Positions 8,264 through 17,548 of a stretch of 38,492 bases of DNA are shown here, in pieces. Each line of letters opens with the position of its first letter. The stretch's first letter is position 1. The position numbers were made by a program, and so were the translations under genes. The notes below the pieces were generated by a model. It was not told where the DNA came from, ran no database searches, and saw only the letters and a program-made list of their open reading frames with translations. This stretch comes from Sulfurovum sp. (GTDB taxonomy: Bacteria > Campylobacterota > Campylobacteria > Campylobacterales > Sulfurovaceae), in NCBI GenBank assembly GCA_020721775.1, contig DYLZ01000007.1, positions 1 through 38,492 on the forward strand, written 5' to 3'.

Positions 8264-8482
8264 ATGCAACAAATTTACAAGCAAATCGGAATAAATGTTA
8301 AAAATATAAGAAAATCAAAAAATATATCTCAACTTGCACTTGCGTTGGCGATAGGAGATAAGACTGTCGGAACTATATCTATGGCAGAGCTTTGTATCAA
8401 CAATAAACATTTCAATCTTGAACATTTATATAAAATCGCTGATGTTTTAGAGGTTGATGTGTGTGACTTTCTAAAAGATTAA
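8264..8482 (+). CDS. Small XRE-family HTH regulator
   Basis: IGINVKNIRKSKNISQLALALAIGDKTVG...HFNLEHLYKIADVLEVDVCDFL. Confidence 0.75.
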   Translation: MQQIYKQIGINVKNIRKSKNISQLALALAIGDKTVGTISMAELCINNKHFNLEHLYKIADVLEVDVCDFLKD

Positions 8483-9975
8483 CCTCTCCTTCCGCCCATC
8501 ATAACCACAAATGATACAAAAGTCCCGATAATTATCTGCAGTGCAAACTTGACTTCAAAGTCAAAAAGCGGTTTTGTGATATATGGTTGGAGTAAAAAGA
8601 CAGTCACAAAACCAGCTATTAGAGCATATCTTACGGTTTTCTCATCGCCTCTTTTCGTCCATAATGCCGCCCCATAAACACCAAGCAACCCCGCATAAGC
8701 AAACACCATCACGCCAAGTGCGAAATCAAGCAGCGGTATATCACTGACTCTTTGCCAATAGTAGCTCAGAATCGCCATAAGCGTCAGTAATAGCGCAGAT
8801 ATAAGCACACCTACTCTGGATGCCAATAGATAGTGTTTTTCACTTTTGCCTCTAAAATTAGGCTTGTATATATCTGTAACCGCTACTGATGACATAGCTC
8901 CCAGAACTGAACTTGTGCTTGTAAATGTAGTTGCCACGACACCGATAGTAGCAAGTGCTTTGAAGCCATCCGGAAGCTCATGAAGTATATAAGTCATAAA
9001 TATAGCTATCTTTTCACCGGCAAAATTTTGGTTTATCTCGCTGCTAAAGCCTGAGAGCTCCGGATGCTGATAAAAAAGGTACAAAAGCAGTCCAATGACT
9101 AAAAACAAAAATGCCGTAGGTATCGTGATGAGAATAGAAATGATAAGAGACCTTGCGCCCTCTCTCTTGTCTTTGCAAGTTAGTATTCGTTGTGTCATAT
9201 CCTGATCAAGTCCATACGCTGCGATATTTAGAAGCAATAATCCGCTAATAAGCGCCCAAAAGTTATAACTTCCCGTTAGTGAAAAATCAATGATCCTAAG
9301 TTTATCGCTTGAAGCAAGTGTAGAATAAATGACCCCAATATCACCGCCAAGAGTGCCAAAAAGATGATAAATGATAAACAGTGCTGCGCCTATATAGATA
9401 GTAACTTGAACGATATCGGCAAATATGATAGATTTAATGCCTCCAAAATATGCATATCCAAGCGAGCCTGCCATCAAAACAATAATAGCAAAAATCATAT
9501 GAATAGGCGCAATATCGCTAAAAAGTATCATAGATACCGCAAGAGCGCCGATATAAAGTCTTGCTCCGCTAGCAAAGAGCCGTCCGACTAGGAACATCAC
9601 TCCAGCGTCTCTTTTAGCTTGTCCGCCATATCTCTTTTCCAAAAGTTCATAAACCGTGATAGCGCCTATATCATAAAATTTCGGCACCAATACTTTGGAT
9701 ACTATAACGACTGCCAAAAGCGCCGAAAAGAAAAAACCGACAAATGTAAGATTTCCGCCGTATGACGACTCAGGAGCGCCAAGGAATGTTGCGGCTGATT
9801 GGGAAGTGGCAAGAACTGAGATAGCAACTGCGAACATAGGAAGAGATTTTTCGCTGACAAAATAATCTTTTGAATTTTTAACCTTTACTCTTGAGAGCCA
9901 CAAAGACGAGATGATCACTAAAAGAAAATAAAATCCAAAAATCATCCAGTCAACTGTGCTAAAAGTAGAATTCAT
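8479..9975 (-). CDS. Sodium:solute symporter (SSS family)
   Basis: About 13 hydrophobic segments; DYFVSEKSLPMFAVAISVLATSQSAATFLGAPESSY; YFGGIKSIIFADIVQ; TTFTSTSSVLGAMSSVAVTDIY. Confidence 0.88.
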   Translation of the reverse strand: MNSTFSTVDWMIFGFYFLLVIISSLWLSRVKVKNSKDYFVSEKSLPMFAVAISVLATSQSAATFLGAPESSYGGNLTFVGFFFSALLAVVIVSKVLVPKFYDIGAITVYELLEKRYGGQAKRDAGVMFLVGRLFASGARLYIGALAVSMILFSDIAPIHMIFAIIVLMAGSLGYAYFGGIKSIIFADIVQVTIYIGAALFIIYHLFGTLGGDIGVIYSTLASSDKLRIIDFSLTGSYNFWALISGLLLLNIAAYGLDQDMTQRILTCKDKREGARSLIISILITIPTAFLFLVIGLLLYLFYQHPELSGFSSEINQNFAGEKIAIFMTYILHELPDGFKALATIGVVATTFTSTSSVLGAMSSVAVTDIYKPNFRGKSEKHYLLASRVGVLISALLLTLMAILSYYWQRVSDIPLLDFALGVMVFAYAGLLGVYGAALWTKRGDEKTVRYALIAGFVTVFLLQPYITKPLFDFEVKFALQIIIGTFVSFVVMMGGRRG

Positions 9976-10650
9976 CTACAAATCCCTAGTTAATGCAGGT
10001 GCATAGAGATGAAGATCTTTGACTCTGCTTCTAACCTCACTCATAAATTTATCCCCCGGATCATTTTTGTGCGTAAAATAATTTGGATCTCTCTCAAGCC
10101 AATAAGAACTCTTTTTCATCATAAAGTATTCATGATGACCCATCAAATATTCAATTTTGGGATACTTATTTTTTAGATATCTAACAAGATAGGCATTTGC
10201 TTCAACTTGCGCTTTGGTCAAATCCTCTGTCTTATCGCCCTTGCCGCCTACATTTTCTATGCCTATCGAAAAATAATTTAATCCTATAATATGCCTTGCC
10301 ATCATATTTTCCGGCATAAGTCTATATATAGTTCCATCCCTATCAACTAAAAAATGAGCCGAAACATTCACCGCTCCGGCCGCGGCGATATCTTTGCGGT
10401 CGGTTAGTAGTTTTTCAGGTTTTAATCTATCAAATGAGCCTTCAAGGGTGGGTACTGCCGTCCAATGAAGAACAATTATCTTTGGATCAATGGTTATATC
10501 TTTAACATCTAATCCATAATGTGTTTTGATATATTTTTTTGTACCATCTATTCGATTTACGCTAAAATCTATCGGCTTATCTATAATGACAAAATCTTTG
10601 GCATACCCGAAACTAAAAATTACAAATATCAAGAAACTAATTAATCGCAT
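9976..10650 (-). CDS. Secreted N-acetylmuramoyl-L-alanine amidase (Amidase_2/PGRP fold)
   Basis: Signal peptide-like N-terminus; IVLHWTAVPTLEGSFDRL; AHFLVDRDGTIYRLMPENMMARHIIGLN; GIENVGG. Confidence 0.85.
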   Translation of the reverse strand: MRLISFLIFVIFSFGYAKDFVIIDKPIDFSVNRIDGTKKYIKTHYGLDVKDITIDPKIIVLHWTAVPTLEGSFDRLKPEKLLTDRKDIAAAGAVNVSAHFLVDRDGTIYRLMPENMMARHIIGLNYFSIGIENVGGKGDKTEDLTKAQVEANAYLVRYLKNKYPKIEYLMGHHEYFMMKKSSYWLERDPNYFTHKNDPGDKFMSEVRSRVKDLHLYAPALTRDL

Positions 10651-10652
10651 TG

Positions 10653-11189
10653 TTATCCTTTGATGTTTTTGAACTCCAAAAAAAGCATGATCGCAATCAA
10701 TATTGGCGGTAAAATAAGCCCAAACATATAACTTGGCATATGAAATATTTTTAAATTTTGAAGATATAAAAATCCAAGCACCAAAATTGCATAAGCGCCT
10801 ATTCGATAAAATGAAACATAAGCTTTGTTTTTCTTCATAGCTTCAATGGTACTTATTTTTTCTTGCTCTTTATCATCTTGATCTTGAGCGTCATCCTGAA
10901 CTTGCGCCTTATCATCCTCATCAAAAACACCATGCGGATCTTCTATCTTATCTAGCAATTCATTAGTCGAAGTTGTAACTGCCCCATTTTTAACGCCTGT
11001 TTTGACCATTTGCGCATAACTGTACATTGATGCCATCACAACTACGAGCGAACTAAAATATGCAATTTGAGAATTGATAAACCAATCTCTTTGTCCCGCC
11101 AAATAACAAAAAAGAACAATACCTATATCAACTATCAAAAGAGTATTTATTATTTTAGATCTAATACTCCCCATCATCATCCTCATCAT
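10653..11189 (-). CDS. Conserved membrane protein of unknown function (start uncertain, possibly 11177)
   Basis: Four hydrophobic segments with an acidic/Gln-rich linker; overlaps atpZ-like ORF. Confidence 0.6.
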   Translation of the reverse strand: MMRMMMGSIRSKIINTLLIVDIGIVLFCYLAGQRDWFINSQIAYFSSLVVVMASMYSYAQMVKTGVKNGAVTTSTNELLDKIEDPHGVFDEDDKAQVQDDAQDQDDKEQEKISTIEAMKKNKAYVSFYRIGAYAILVLGFLYLQNLKIFHMPSYMFGLILPPILIAIMLFLEFKNIKG

Positions 11190-11463
11190 CTTTTAATGCT
11201 TTGTAGTTATATCTTGGATCATTTGCCAACTCATCAAGTGAAGCTTTTTGTTTTTTATATGCTTTATATACATTTAAAATAGCTGCCGCTATTCCCCAAA
11301 AAACACCCAGCCAAAATAACCACCCGTATCCAAAAACAGATTTTAGTCCAATCCCTATTCCGACTCCGATAAGAACTGCGACAACTATAGAGATACCAAG
11401 ACTAAGCCCATCAGCCGCATCAACTATTTTTTTTAATTTCGGCTCTTCTTTAATACTGCTCAT
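11161..11463 (-). CDS. AtpZ/AtpI family protein
   Basis: DGLSLGISIVVAVLIGVGIGIGLKSVFGYGWLFWLGVFWGIAAAILNVYKAYKK. Confidence 0.75.
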   Translation of the reverse strand: MSSIKEEPKLKKIVDAADGLSLGISIVVAVLIGVGIGIGLKSVFGYGWLFWLGVFWGIAAAILNVYKAYKKQKASLDELANDPRYNYKALKDDEDDDGEY

Positions 11464-11465
11464 GC

Positions 11466-12758
11466 TTAACCTTTGATCTCTTTCATAGCCTCATAAGCGG
11501 ATTTTATGGTCTCTTCGATCATATGATCCGTTATAGCCGTACATATAAATCCTGTCTCAAAAGATGAGCATGCCAGATAAATACCACGATTTAACATAGC
11601 TTGATGAAATAAGCCGAATGTTTTTTGATCATTTTGCTGTGCATCATCGAAATTTTTTACAGGCTTTTTACTAAAGAAAAATCCGAACATCGAACCTCTT
11701 ACATCGGTTACCATATGAAACCCATAATGACTTGCAGCCTCCCTAAATCCTTGCATAAGCATTTTTGCTCTATTTTCAAGTTCTAAATATATTTCAGGAT
11801 CAGCTTTTAATTTTTTCAAAGAGACCAATCCTGCAGCCATAGCCACAGGATTGCCGCTCAAAGTCCCTGCCTGATAAACAGGACCCTCGGGAGAAAGATA
11901 CGACATAATTTCTCCTCTTGCACCAAATGCGCCCACAGGCATACCGCCGCCTATAACCTTACCCCAAGTGATAATATCAGGCACTACACTACTAATACCA
12001 CAAGCTCCTCTTAATGATGCTCTAAAGCCGCTCATTACCTCATCGAAAATTAAAAGTGCATTATTTTTATCGCAAAGCTCTCTAAGTTCTTTCAAGAATT
12101 CTTCATCTGCAGGCACAAGCCCCATATTTCCTGCTATCGGCTCTATGATAACGCATGCCATATCGCCTTTTGCGTCTTCAAAGCATTTTTTAACACTATC
12201 TATATCGTTGTACTTTGCCAAATAAGTGTATTTGGTAATATCGCTTGGAACTCCGGGGCTTGATGGTGAGCCAAAAGTAGCTAAACCGCTTCCTGCTTGA
12301 ACCAAAAGCGAATCACTATGTCCATGATAACATCCTGCAAATTTCACAAGTCCGTTTTTGCCTGTAAAACCTCGAGCAAGACGAATAGCGCTCATAACCG
12401 CCTCTGTACCAGAGCTTACAAATCTTACTTTATCTATATGATCAAACATAGAGACTATCTCATTTGCCAACTCTGTTTCGGTTTCGGTTGGAGCTCCAAA
12501 ACTAAGCCCTTTTTTAACCGCATCTATTACGGCATTTTCTATATCTTTATCACAATGACCAAATATCAGCGGACCCCAGCTCTGAACATAGTCAATATAT
12601 CTGTTTCCGTCAATGTCATAGATATACGCCCCCTCGCCTTTTTCAATAAACGGTGGGGTGCCGCCAACAGCTTTAAATGCGCGAACAGGAGAATCAACTC
12701 CGCCAGGGATTACTTTATATGCCTCCCTAAAGGCATTGATACTTTTTTCATAAGTCAT
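11466..12758 (-). CDS. hemL: Glutamate-1-semialdehyde 2,1-aminomutase
   Basis: [67 protein letters not shown]. Confidence 0.97.
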   Translation of the reverse strand: MTYEKSINAFREAYKVIPGGVDSPVRAFKAVGGTPPFIEKGEGAYIYDIDGNRYIDYVQSWGPLIFGHCDKDIENAVIDAVKKGLSFGAPTETETELANEIVSMFDHIDKVRFVSSGTEAVMSAIRLARGFTGKNGLVKFAGCYHGHSDSLLVQAGSGLATFGSPSSPGVPSDITKYTYLAKYNDIDSVKKCFEDAKGDMACVIIEPIAGNMGLVPADEEFLKELRELCDKNNALLIFDEVMSGFRASLRGACGISSVVPDIITWGKVIGGGMPVGAFGARGEIMSYLSPEGPVYQAGTLSGNPVAMAAGLVSLKKLKADPEIYLELENRAKMLMQGFREAASHYGFHMVTDVRGSMFGFFFSKKPVKNFDDAQQNDQKTFGLFHQAMLNRGIYLACSSFETGFICTAITDHMIEETIKSAYEAMKEIKG

Positions 12759-12867
12759 AAATTAAGATCCTTAAAATGATTATTGATTGGATTATAACTT
12801 AAAAATGGTAAGAAGTTGGAATTGCAGAAATAATTATAATTAATGATACAAAAGTATCTTTGAAAGC

Positions 12868-12908
12868 CAATGTTTGCCGACCGCTTTAAAGGAGAATTGC
12901 AAACATTG
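12868..12908. promoter_or_regulatory. Perfect 10-bp inverted repeat CAATGTTTGC / GCAAACATTG, 21-nt spacer, upstream of hemL
   Basis: Arms 12868-12877 and 12899-12908. Confidence 0.4.
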
Positions 12909-12960
12909 TGCGATTTACTTTTATATCGCTTTTCTTTTATTACTTATCTTTACTAAAAAG

Positions 12961-12980
12961 AAAAGTATAAAAATACTTTT
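12961..12980 (-). terminator. Possible terminator of the DUF2892-like gene: AAAAGTAT-aaaa-ATACTTTT followed on - strand by TTTTCTTTTT
   Basis: 8-bp perfect arms directly at the stop codon, T-rich tract follows. Confidence 0.4.
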
Positions 12981-13165
12981 TACTCTTTAAAAGAACATTT
13001 GCCCGTAAATTTACAAAATGGTCTCCATCCCATAATGCCAACAAACAATGGAAGCACTCCTATATAAAGCCAAGTAGTGCCTGTTAAAAAAGCAGCTGCG
13101 ATAAGAACAAGCCCCAATACTATACGAAACGGACGACATATTTTTTCTATTTTTACTATATCCAT
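12980..13165 (-). CDS. DUF2892-like small membrane protein
   Basis: CRPFRIVLGLVLIAAAFLTGTTWLYIGVLPLFVGIMGWRPFCKFTGKCSF. Confidence 0.8.
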   Translation of the reverse strand: MDIVKIEKICRPFRIVLGLVLIAAAFLTGTTWLYIGVLPLFVGIMGWRPFCKFTGKCSFKE

Positions 13166-13233
13166 ATTTTATTCCCTCTTATTTTTTTTGCAAATCTATC
13201 ATTTTATAACTTTAAATTAACTTTTATTTCACT

Positions 13234-13390
13234 TGATTTAATAGCCACTCTATTTCGCTTTTTGGCGCTTGAACGAGGATTGGATTTGCCTCTTTTTTTA
13301 ACCACCTTATGATCTCTTTTATCTCATCTTCGCTCATAGCATCACATCTGGTTGTAGGAATGCTATTTATGCGCATAAATAAGACTCCCG
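13234..13390 (-). pseudogene. 3'-terminal remnant of an L,D-transpeptidase paralog
   Basis: 13250-13381 matches 14193-14324 with 4 mismatches; own divergent C-terminus ...APKSEIEWLLNQVK*; catalytic HIKSIPTTGC reads RINSIPTTRC. Confidence 0.85.
13250..13381. repeat. Direct repeat copy A (about 132 bp, about 97% identical to 14193-14324)
   Basis: Manual alignment, constant offset 943, 4 mismatches. Confidence 0.92.
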
Positions 13391-13459
13391 GCTCTGCATA
13401 AAATCAATATATCTATTGCTAACTCAAAGTTACCAAATGTCGTGGACTAATGCACGCTC

Positions 13460-13489
13460 TTGACATACGGTATATTAATATGGTATAAA
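13460..13489 (+). promoter_or_regulatory. Putative TA promoter TTGACA-N18-TATAAA with internal palindrome ATATTAATAT
   Basis: TTGACA 13460-13465, TATAAA 13484-13489, just upstream of antitoxin start 13517. Confidence 0.6.
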
Positions 13490-13516
13490 TATACATATGA
13501 TTTATAAGGAGAAAGA

Positions 13517-13768
13517 ATGGGTACGGCACATAAATTAGAAAAAATCACATTTAATATGCCCACAGAAATCAAAGAAAAACTGATGGCTATCAAATCAGAA
13601 ATTGGTATCTCGCTATCATCAATATACAATGAAGCCATATTGGAATATATAAACAAACAAGAACTGGCTAGATGGGATAGAGGCGTAAATATGGCTCTAC
13701 AAGATACCGCGTACTTAGAACAAGCTAAGGAGCTTGAGTGTGATGATGGTGGACTCTATGAATATTAA
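13517..13768 (+). CDS. Ribbon-helix-helix/CopG-like antitoxin
   Basis: KITFNMPTEIKEKLMAIKSEIGISLSSIYNEAILEYINKQE; overlaps MazF-like toxin. Confidence 0.75.
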   Translation: MGTAHKLEKITFNMPTEIKEKLMAIKSEIGISLSSIYNEAILEYINKQELARWDRGVNMALQDTAYLEQAKELECDDGGLYEY

Positions 13769-14117
13769 TCAAGGTGAAATATGGCTTGTGAAATTTTATC
13801 CACAAGTCGGCAATGAAATAACAAAGTTACGACCGGCTATCGTCGTAAGCCATAACAAAATCGGCAAGTTACCCCTCAAAACAATAGTACCTATCACACA
13901 GTGGAGCGATAAATACGCACTCTATCCATGGATAGTGAAACTAGAAGAAAATAGAGAAAATGGTTTGTCCAAAAAATCAGCTGTGGACTGTTTTCAGATA
14001 AAGAATTTCTCAAATGATAGATTTGAGCAAAAAATAGGATTTATAGATGACGCCACTTTGACAAATATTCACGCTACTATACTAAAAACGCTAAATCCAA
14101 TGTATAGAATTATTTAG
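13734..14117 (+). CDS. MazF/PemK-family endoribonuclease toxin (start may be 13758)
   Basis: NINQGEIWLVKFYPQVGNEITKLRPAIVVSHNKIGKLPLKTIVPIT...SAVDCFQIKNFS. Confidence 0.88.
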   Translation: MSVMMVDSMNINQGEIWLVKFYPQVGNEITKLRPAIVVSHNKIGKLPLKTIVPITQWSDKYALYPWIVKLEENRENGLSKKSAVDCFQIKNFSNDRFEQKIGFIDDATLTNIHATILKTLNPMYRII

Positions 14118-14145
14118 ATAAATCAGTATTTGCCTATACTATGTC

Positions 14146-14862
14146 TTACTTTAAGCTGCTTGGCTTAAATCCTACTTGCTTAAAGAGTCCATCTATTTCG
14201 CTTTTTGGCGCTTGAACGAGGATTGGATTTGCCTCTTTTTTTAACCACCTTATGATCTCTTTTATCTCATCTTCGCTCATAGCATCACATCCTGTTGTAG
14301 GAATGCTCTTTATGTGCATAAATATGCATGATCCCTTGCCGGGTGTATTATCCGGATTATGTTTTACAACTATTCCGTATCGATAATAGTTAGCTTTAAA
14401 TTTCATTACTTCATGGCTATCATAATCTTTTGCCACTTTTGTGCTATCTATTATTTGGTTATACCATTTAGAATGAATATCATCTACACAATGGTCTTTT
14501 TCATTCATTACATTGTATGGATATTTTACATCAAACGGCTCATATCCAAATGCACTCCCGAGCTCAAAAATTCCTATCGGCGACTTGCCGTCACCCTCTT
14601 TTTTGATGATAGCGGTATTTTTTGGAATAGTATGAAGCCCAAGCCCCCACCCCATACCGTTCTTTCCTATTTTTATATCAAGCTCTTTGCCGACTTTTTG
14701 CCACTTATTACGGACAAATGCATATCTTTGAAGTTTTGCATCCGATGAGCTGTAATCATCCGATACTATAACTATCATCTGTATGTGTTTTGGCAAAATA
14801 GGCTTTTGCGCCATAGCAAAAACAGCGAAAATAAAAAGCGCAAAAGCAAGTACAATTTTCAT
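14146..14862 (-). CDS. L,D-transpeptidase (YkuD domain), secreted
   Basis: Signal peptide; CIFMHIKSIPTTGCDAMSEDEIKEIIRWLKK catalytic H...GC motif. Confidence 0.85.
   Translation of the reverse strand: MKIVLAFALFIFAVFAMAQKPILPKHIQMIVIVSDDYSSSDAKLQRYAFVRNKWQKVGKELDIKIGKNGMGWGLGLHTIPKNTAIIKKEGDGKSPIGIFELGSAFGYEPFDVKYPYNVMNEKDHCVDDIHSKWYNQIIDSTKVAKDYDSHEVMKFKANYYRYGIVVKHNPDNTPGKGSCIFMHIKSIPTTGCDAMSEDEIKEIIRWLKKEANPILVQAPKSEIDGLFKQVGFKPSSLK
14193..14324. repeat. Direct repeat copy B, within the intact L,D-transpeptidase gene
   Basis: See copy A. Confidence 0.92.
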
Positions 14863-14921
14863 TATGATATAATCCTTTTAAATTAACTGTGTAATTATAA
14901 CAAGAAAAAGGTGCATTAATA

Positions 14922-15959
14922 GTGAAAATTTTAGTCTCTGCCCTTGAGCCGTCATCAAACCTTCATTTAAAAGAGATGCTAAAACATACCGAAAATATAG
15001 AATTAATCGGCATATTTGATAAAACACTAGGGTACCCGCTTTATGATATATCACAAATGGCTATTATGGGAGTTGTAGATGTATTTAAAAAATTAAGATG
15101 GTTTTACCGTGTAGCTGATGAAATGGTGGAACTGGCTTCAAAATGCGACAAGGTTTTACTTATGGACAGTTCCGGTTTTAATCTACCGTTAGCTAAAAAA
15201 ATAAAAGAAAAATATCCTAACAAAGAGATCATCTATTATATACTGCCGCAAGTCTGGGCAAGCAGACCAAAAAGAGTCGAAAAACTTGAAAAATACTGCG
15301 ATAAGCTGCTTGGTATTCTGCCTTTTGAGATAAATATGTATAAAAGCGGCAAAGCACAATATGTAGGGCATCCTCTACTAGATGAGATAACTGTAAAAAG
15401 AGAAACTTTTGATAAAGACAGAATTGCATTTTTAGCAGGCAGCAGATCAGGTGAGATAACTAGACTTATGCCTATTTTTAAAGAAGTTAGAAAAAATCTA
15501 AAAGACAAGCAAGCAACTCTTGTTATTCCAGCCTCATTTGATGATGAAAAGATAAAAAGACTTTATGGAGATATAGATGATTTTGAAATCAGTAGAAATA
15601 CTCATAGTGCTCTTGTTAAGAGTGAATTTGCTTTTATATGCAGCGGTACGGCGACACTTGAAGCTGCTCTTATCGGCACGCCGTTCGTACTGGTTTATAA
15701 GGCAAAGAAACTCGATTTTTTTATAGGAAGAAAAATTTTGAGAATTGAACTTGTGGGACTGGCAAATATCCTTCTCAAGCACTATAACGGCACACTACTT
15801 CACGAAGAGTTGTTACAAGATGATGTAAATGTGGACAATTTGCTAAATGCATACCATAAAATAAATAGAGAAATTTTTGTTCAAAAGGCAGAAGAAATAA
15901 AAACATATCTTAAATTCGGCTCAAGTAAAAATGTTGCCGATATATTAATGGATAGATGA
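14922..15959 (+). CDS. lpxB: Lipid-A-disaccharide synthase
   Basis: ILVSALEPSSNLHLKEML; YYILPQVWASRPKRVEKLEKYCDKLLGILPFE; FICSGTATLEAALIGTPFVLVYKAK; GTG start. Confidence 0.93.
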   Translation: MKILVSALEPSSNLHLKEMLKHTENIELIGIFDKTLGYPLYDISQMAIMGVVDVFKKLRWFYRVADEMVELASKCDKVLLMDSSGFNLPLAKKIKEKYPNKEIIYYILPQVWASRPKRVEKLEKYCDKLLGILPFEINMYKSGKAQYVGHPLLDEITVKRETFDKDRIAFLAGSRSGEITRLMPIFKEVRKNLKDKQATLVIPASFDDEKIKRLYGDIDDFEISRNTHSALVKSEFAFICSGTATLEAALIGTPFVLVYKAKKLDFFIGRKILRIELVGLANILLKHYNGTLLHEELLQDDVNVDNLLNAYHKINREIFVQKAEEIKTYLKFGSSKNVADILMDR

Positions 15960-17032
15960 TGCTTGTTCATATATGCTGCGCGGTTGACAGCCACTATTTT
16001 TTGCAAAAATTAAGAGATGATTATCCCAATGAAAAACTTATCGGTTTTTTTTATGATCCAAACATTCACCCGTATAGTGAATACTATCTTAGGCTCCTTG
16101 ATGTCAAAAGAAGCTGTAAGTTGCTAAATATTGAGCTTATTGAAGGTGAGTATGATACTCAAAGTTGGCTAGAAGCTGTAAAAGGATATGAAAACGAACC
16201 GGAAAAAGGCAAAAGATGCTCAATCTGTTTTGATAATCGCTTTGAAACAAGTGCCGCAAAAGCAAAAGAGTTAGGGATGAAAATATTTACATCTACACTG
16301 CTAACAAGTCCAAAAAAATCATTAGCTCAATTAAAAACTTCAGGGGAGTTCTTGGCAAAGAAGTACGGCATTGAATTTATAGCGCCGGACTATAGGAGCA
16401 AACAAGGTACCCAAGAGCAAAATATCTTAGCCAAACAAGACAAACTTTATCGCCAAGACTACTGCGGATGTCTTTTTGGACTAACCAAACAAAGAGAATA
16501 TCAAGATCGCCTTGCAGATGAACTTTTTTCTCCTATGTCAAATCAAATTATGCCTGAATCTATAGAAAGCAGAATTCAACTTTATGAAAAAAGATGGGAA
16601 CTTGAAGATAAAGGCATATCTTATGCTATCCGCAAAGAGAGATTTTTAAACTATAGACTCCTACTGGCAAAAGTCACGCAAAACAACCATACAATTCCAT
16701 CACATTTTCTTCCATATTCTACTCTCAAAAAAGGCTACTCGAGAGGCAAGATCACATGGGATGAAAATATGGGTTATTTTGACAGAGATGAGATAATATT
16801 TATATCACTTGATTTCTACAATAAACTTGCAAATACGGAATACAAAACCGTAAAAGAACTTATTTTCAACCCTCCTATTTTTGAAGAAGAGATAAAAATA
16901 AGAGAGCAAATCTTCTCAAATCCATACAACTTGAGCGCTATAATTGTTATAAATAATAAACTAAACGGAAAATTTGAGATCATCTGCGATAGCAAAGTGT
17001 ATGAGGATGTAAAAGAGAATTTAATATTTTAG
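15956..17032 (+). CDS. queH: Epoxyqueuosine reductase QueH (DUF208) with a long C-terminal extension
   Basis: LVHICCAVDSHY; GFFYDPNIHPYSEYYLRL; EKGKRCSICFDNRFE; TSTLLTSPKKS; YRQDYCGCLFG. Confidence 0.9.
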   Translation: MMLVHICCAVDSHYFLQKLRDDYPNEKLIGFFYDPNIHPYSEYYLRLLDVKRSCKLLNIELIEGEYDTQSWLEAVKGYENEPEKGKRCSICFDNRFETSAAKAKELGMKIFTSTLLTSPKKSLAQLKTSGEFLAKKYGIEFIAPDYRSKQGTQEQNILAKQDKLYRQDYCGCLFGLTKQREYQDRLADELFSPMSNQIMPESIESRIQLYEKRWELEDKGISYAIRKERFLNYRLLLAKVTQNNHTIPSHFLPYSTLKKGYSRGKITWDENMGYFDRDEIIFISLDFYNKLANTEYKTVKELIFNPPIFEEEIKIREQIFSNPYNLSAIIVINNKLNGKFEIICDSKVYEDVKENLIF

Positions 17033-17104
17033 CAAACACTATAATTTCTATTTTTTAGCAACAATTGAGTAAAATATGTAAATTTAACTAAAGAGGTTGA
17101 TAAA

Positions 17105-17548
17105 TTGCTTAGTGTTACAGATATTCAAAAAATATTACCGCATCGTTATCCATTTTTATTGGTTGATAGAATTACGGAACTCAAAAAAGATGAATATGTC
17201 ATAGGATACAAAAACATATCTATATCTGAGCCTGTTTTTCAAGGTCATTTTCCGGATCACCCGATCTATCCGGGCGTTATGATACTAGAGGGCATGGCGC
17301 AAGCAGGCGGCATTTTGGCATTTAAAAGTATGGATATGGCAGAAGAGCAGGCTGCACAAAAAGTTGTATATTTTATGAGTATTGACGGCGCAAAGTTTCG
17401 CCATCCTGTAAAACCGGGTGATAAACTGGAATACCGCATGACAGTAGCAAAGCATAAAGGCGCTATTTGGGTTTTAGAAGGTAGCGCATATGTAGATGAT
17501 ATACTTGTCAGCGAAGCTGAACTAAAAGCTATGATAGTGGATAAATAA
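17105..17548 (+). CDS. fabZ: 3-hydroxyacyl-ACP dehydratase FabZ (TTG start)
   Basis: [39 protein letters not shown]. Confidence 0.96.
   Translation: MLSVTDIQKILPHRYPFLLVDRITELKKDEYVIGYKNISISEPVFQGHFPDHPIYPGVMILEGMAQAGGILAFKSMDMAEEQAAQKVVYFMSIDGAKFRHPVKPGDKLEYRMTVAKHKGAIWVLEGSAYVDDILVSEAELKAMIVDK

Noticed and set aside
12297-12779. 160-aa + strand ORF antisense to hemL
   Set aside because: No recognisable domain, fully opposite a highly conserved gene.
14359-14748. 129-aa + strand hydrophobic ORF opposite the L,D-transpeptidase
   Set aside because: Antisense shadow of an intact conserved gene; no supporting signals.
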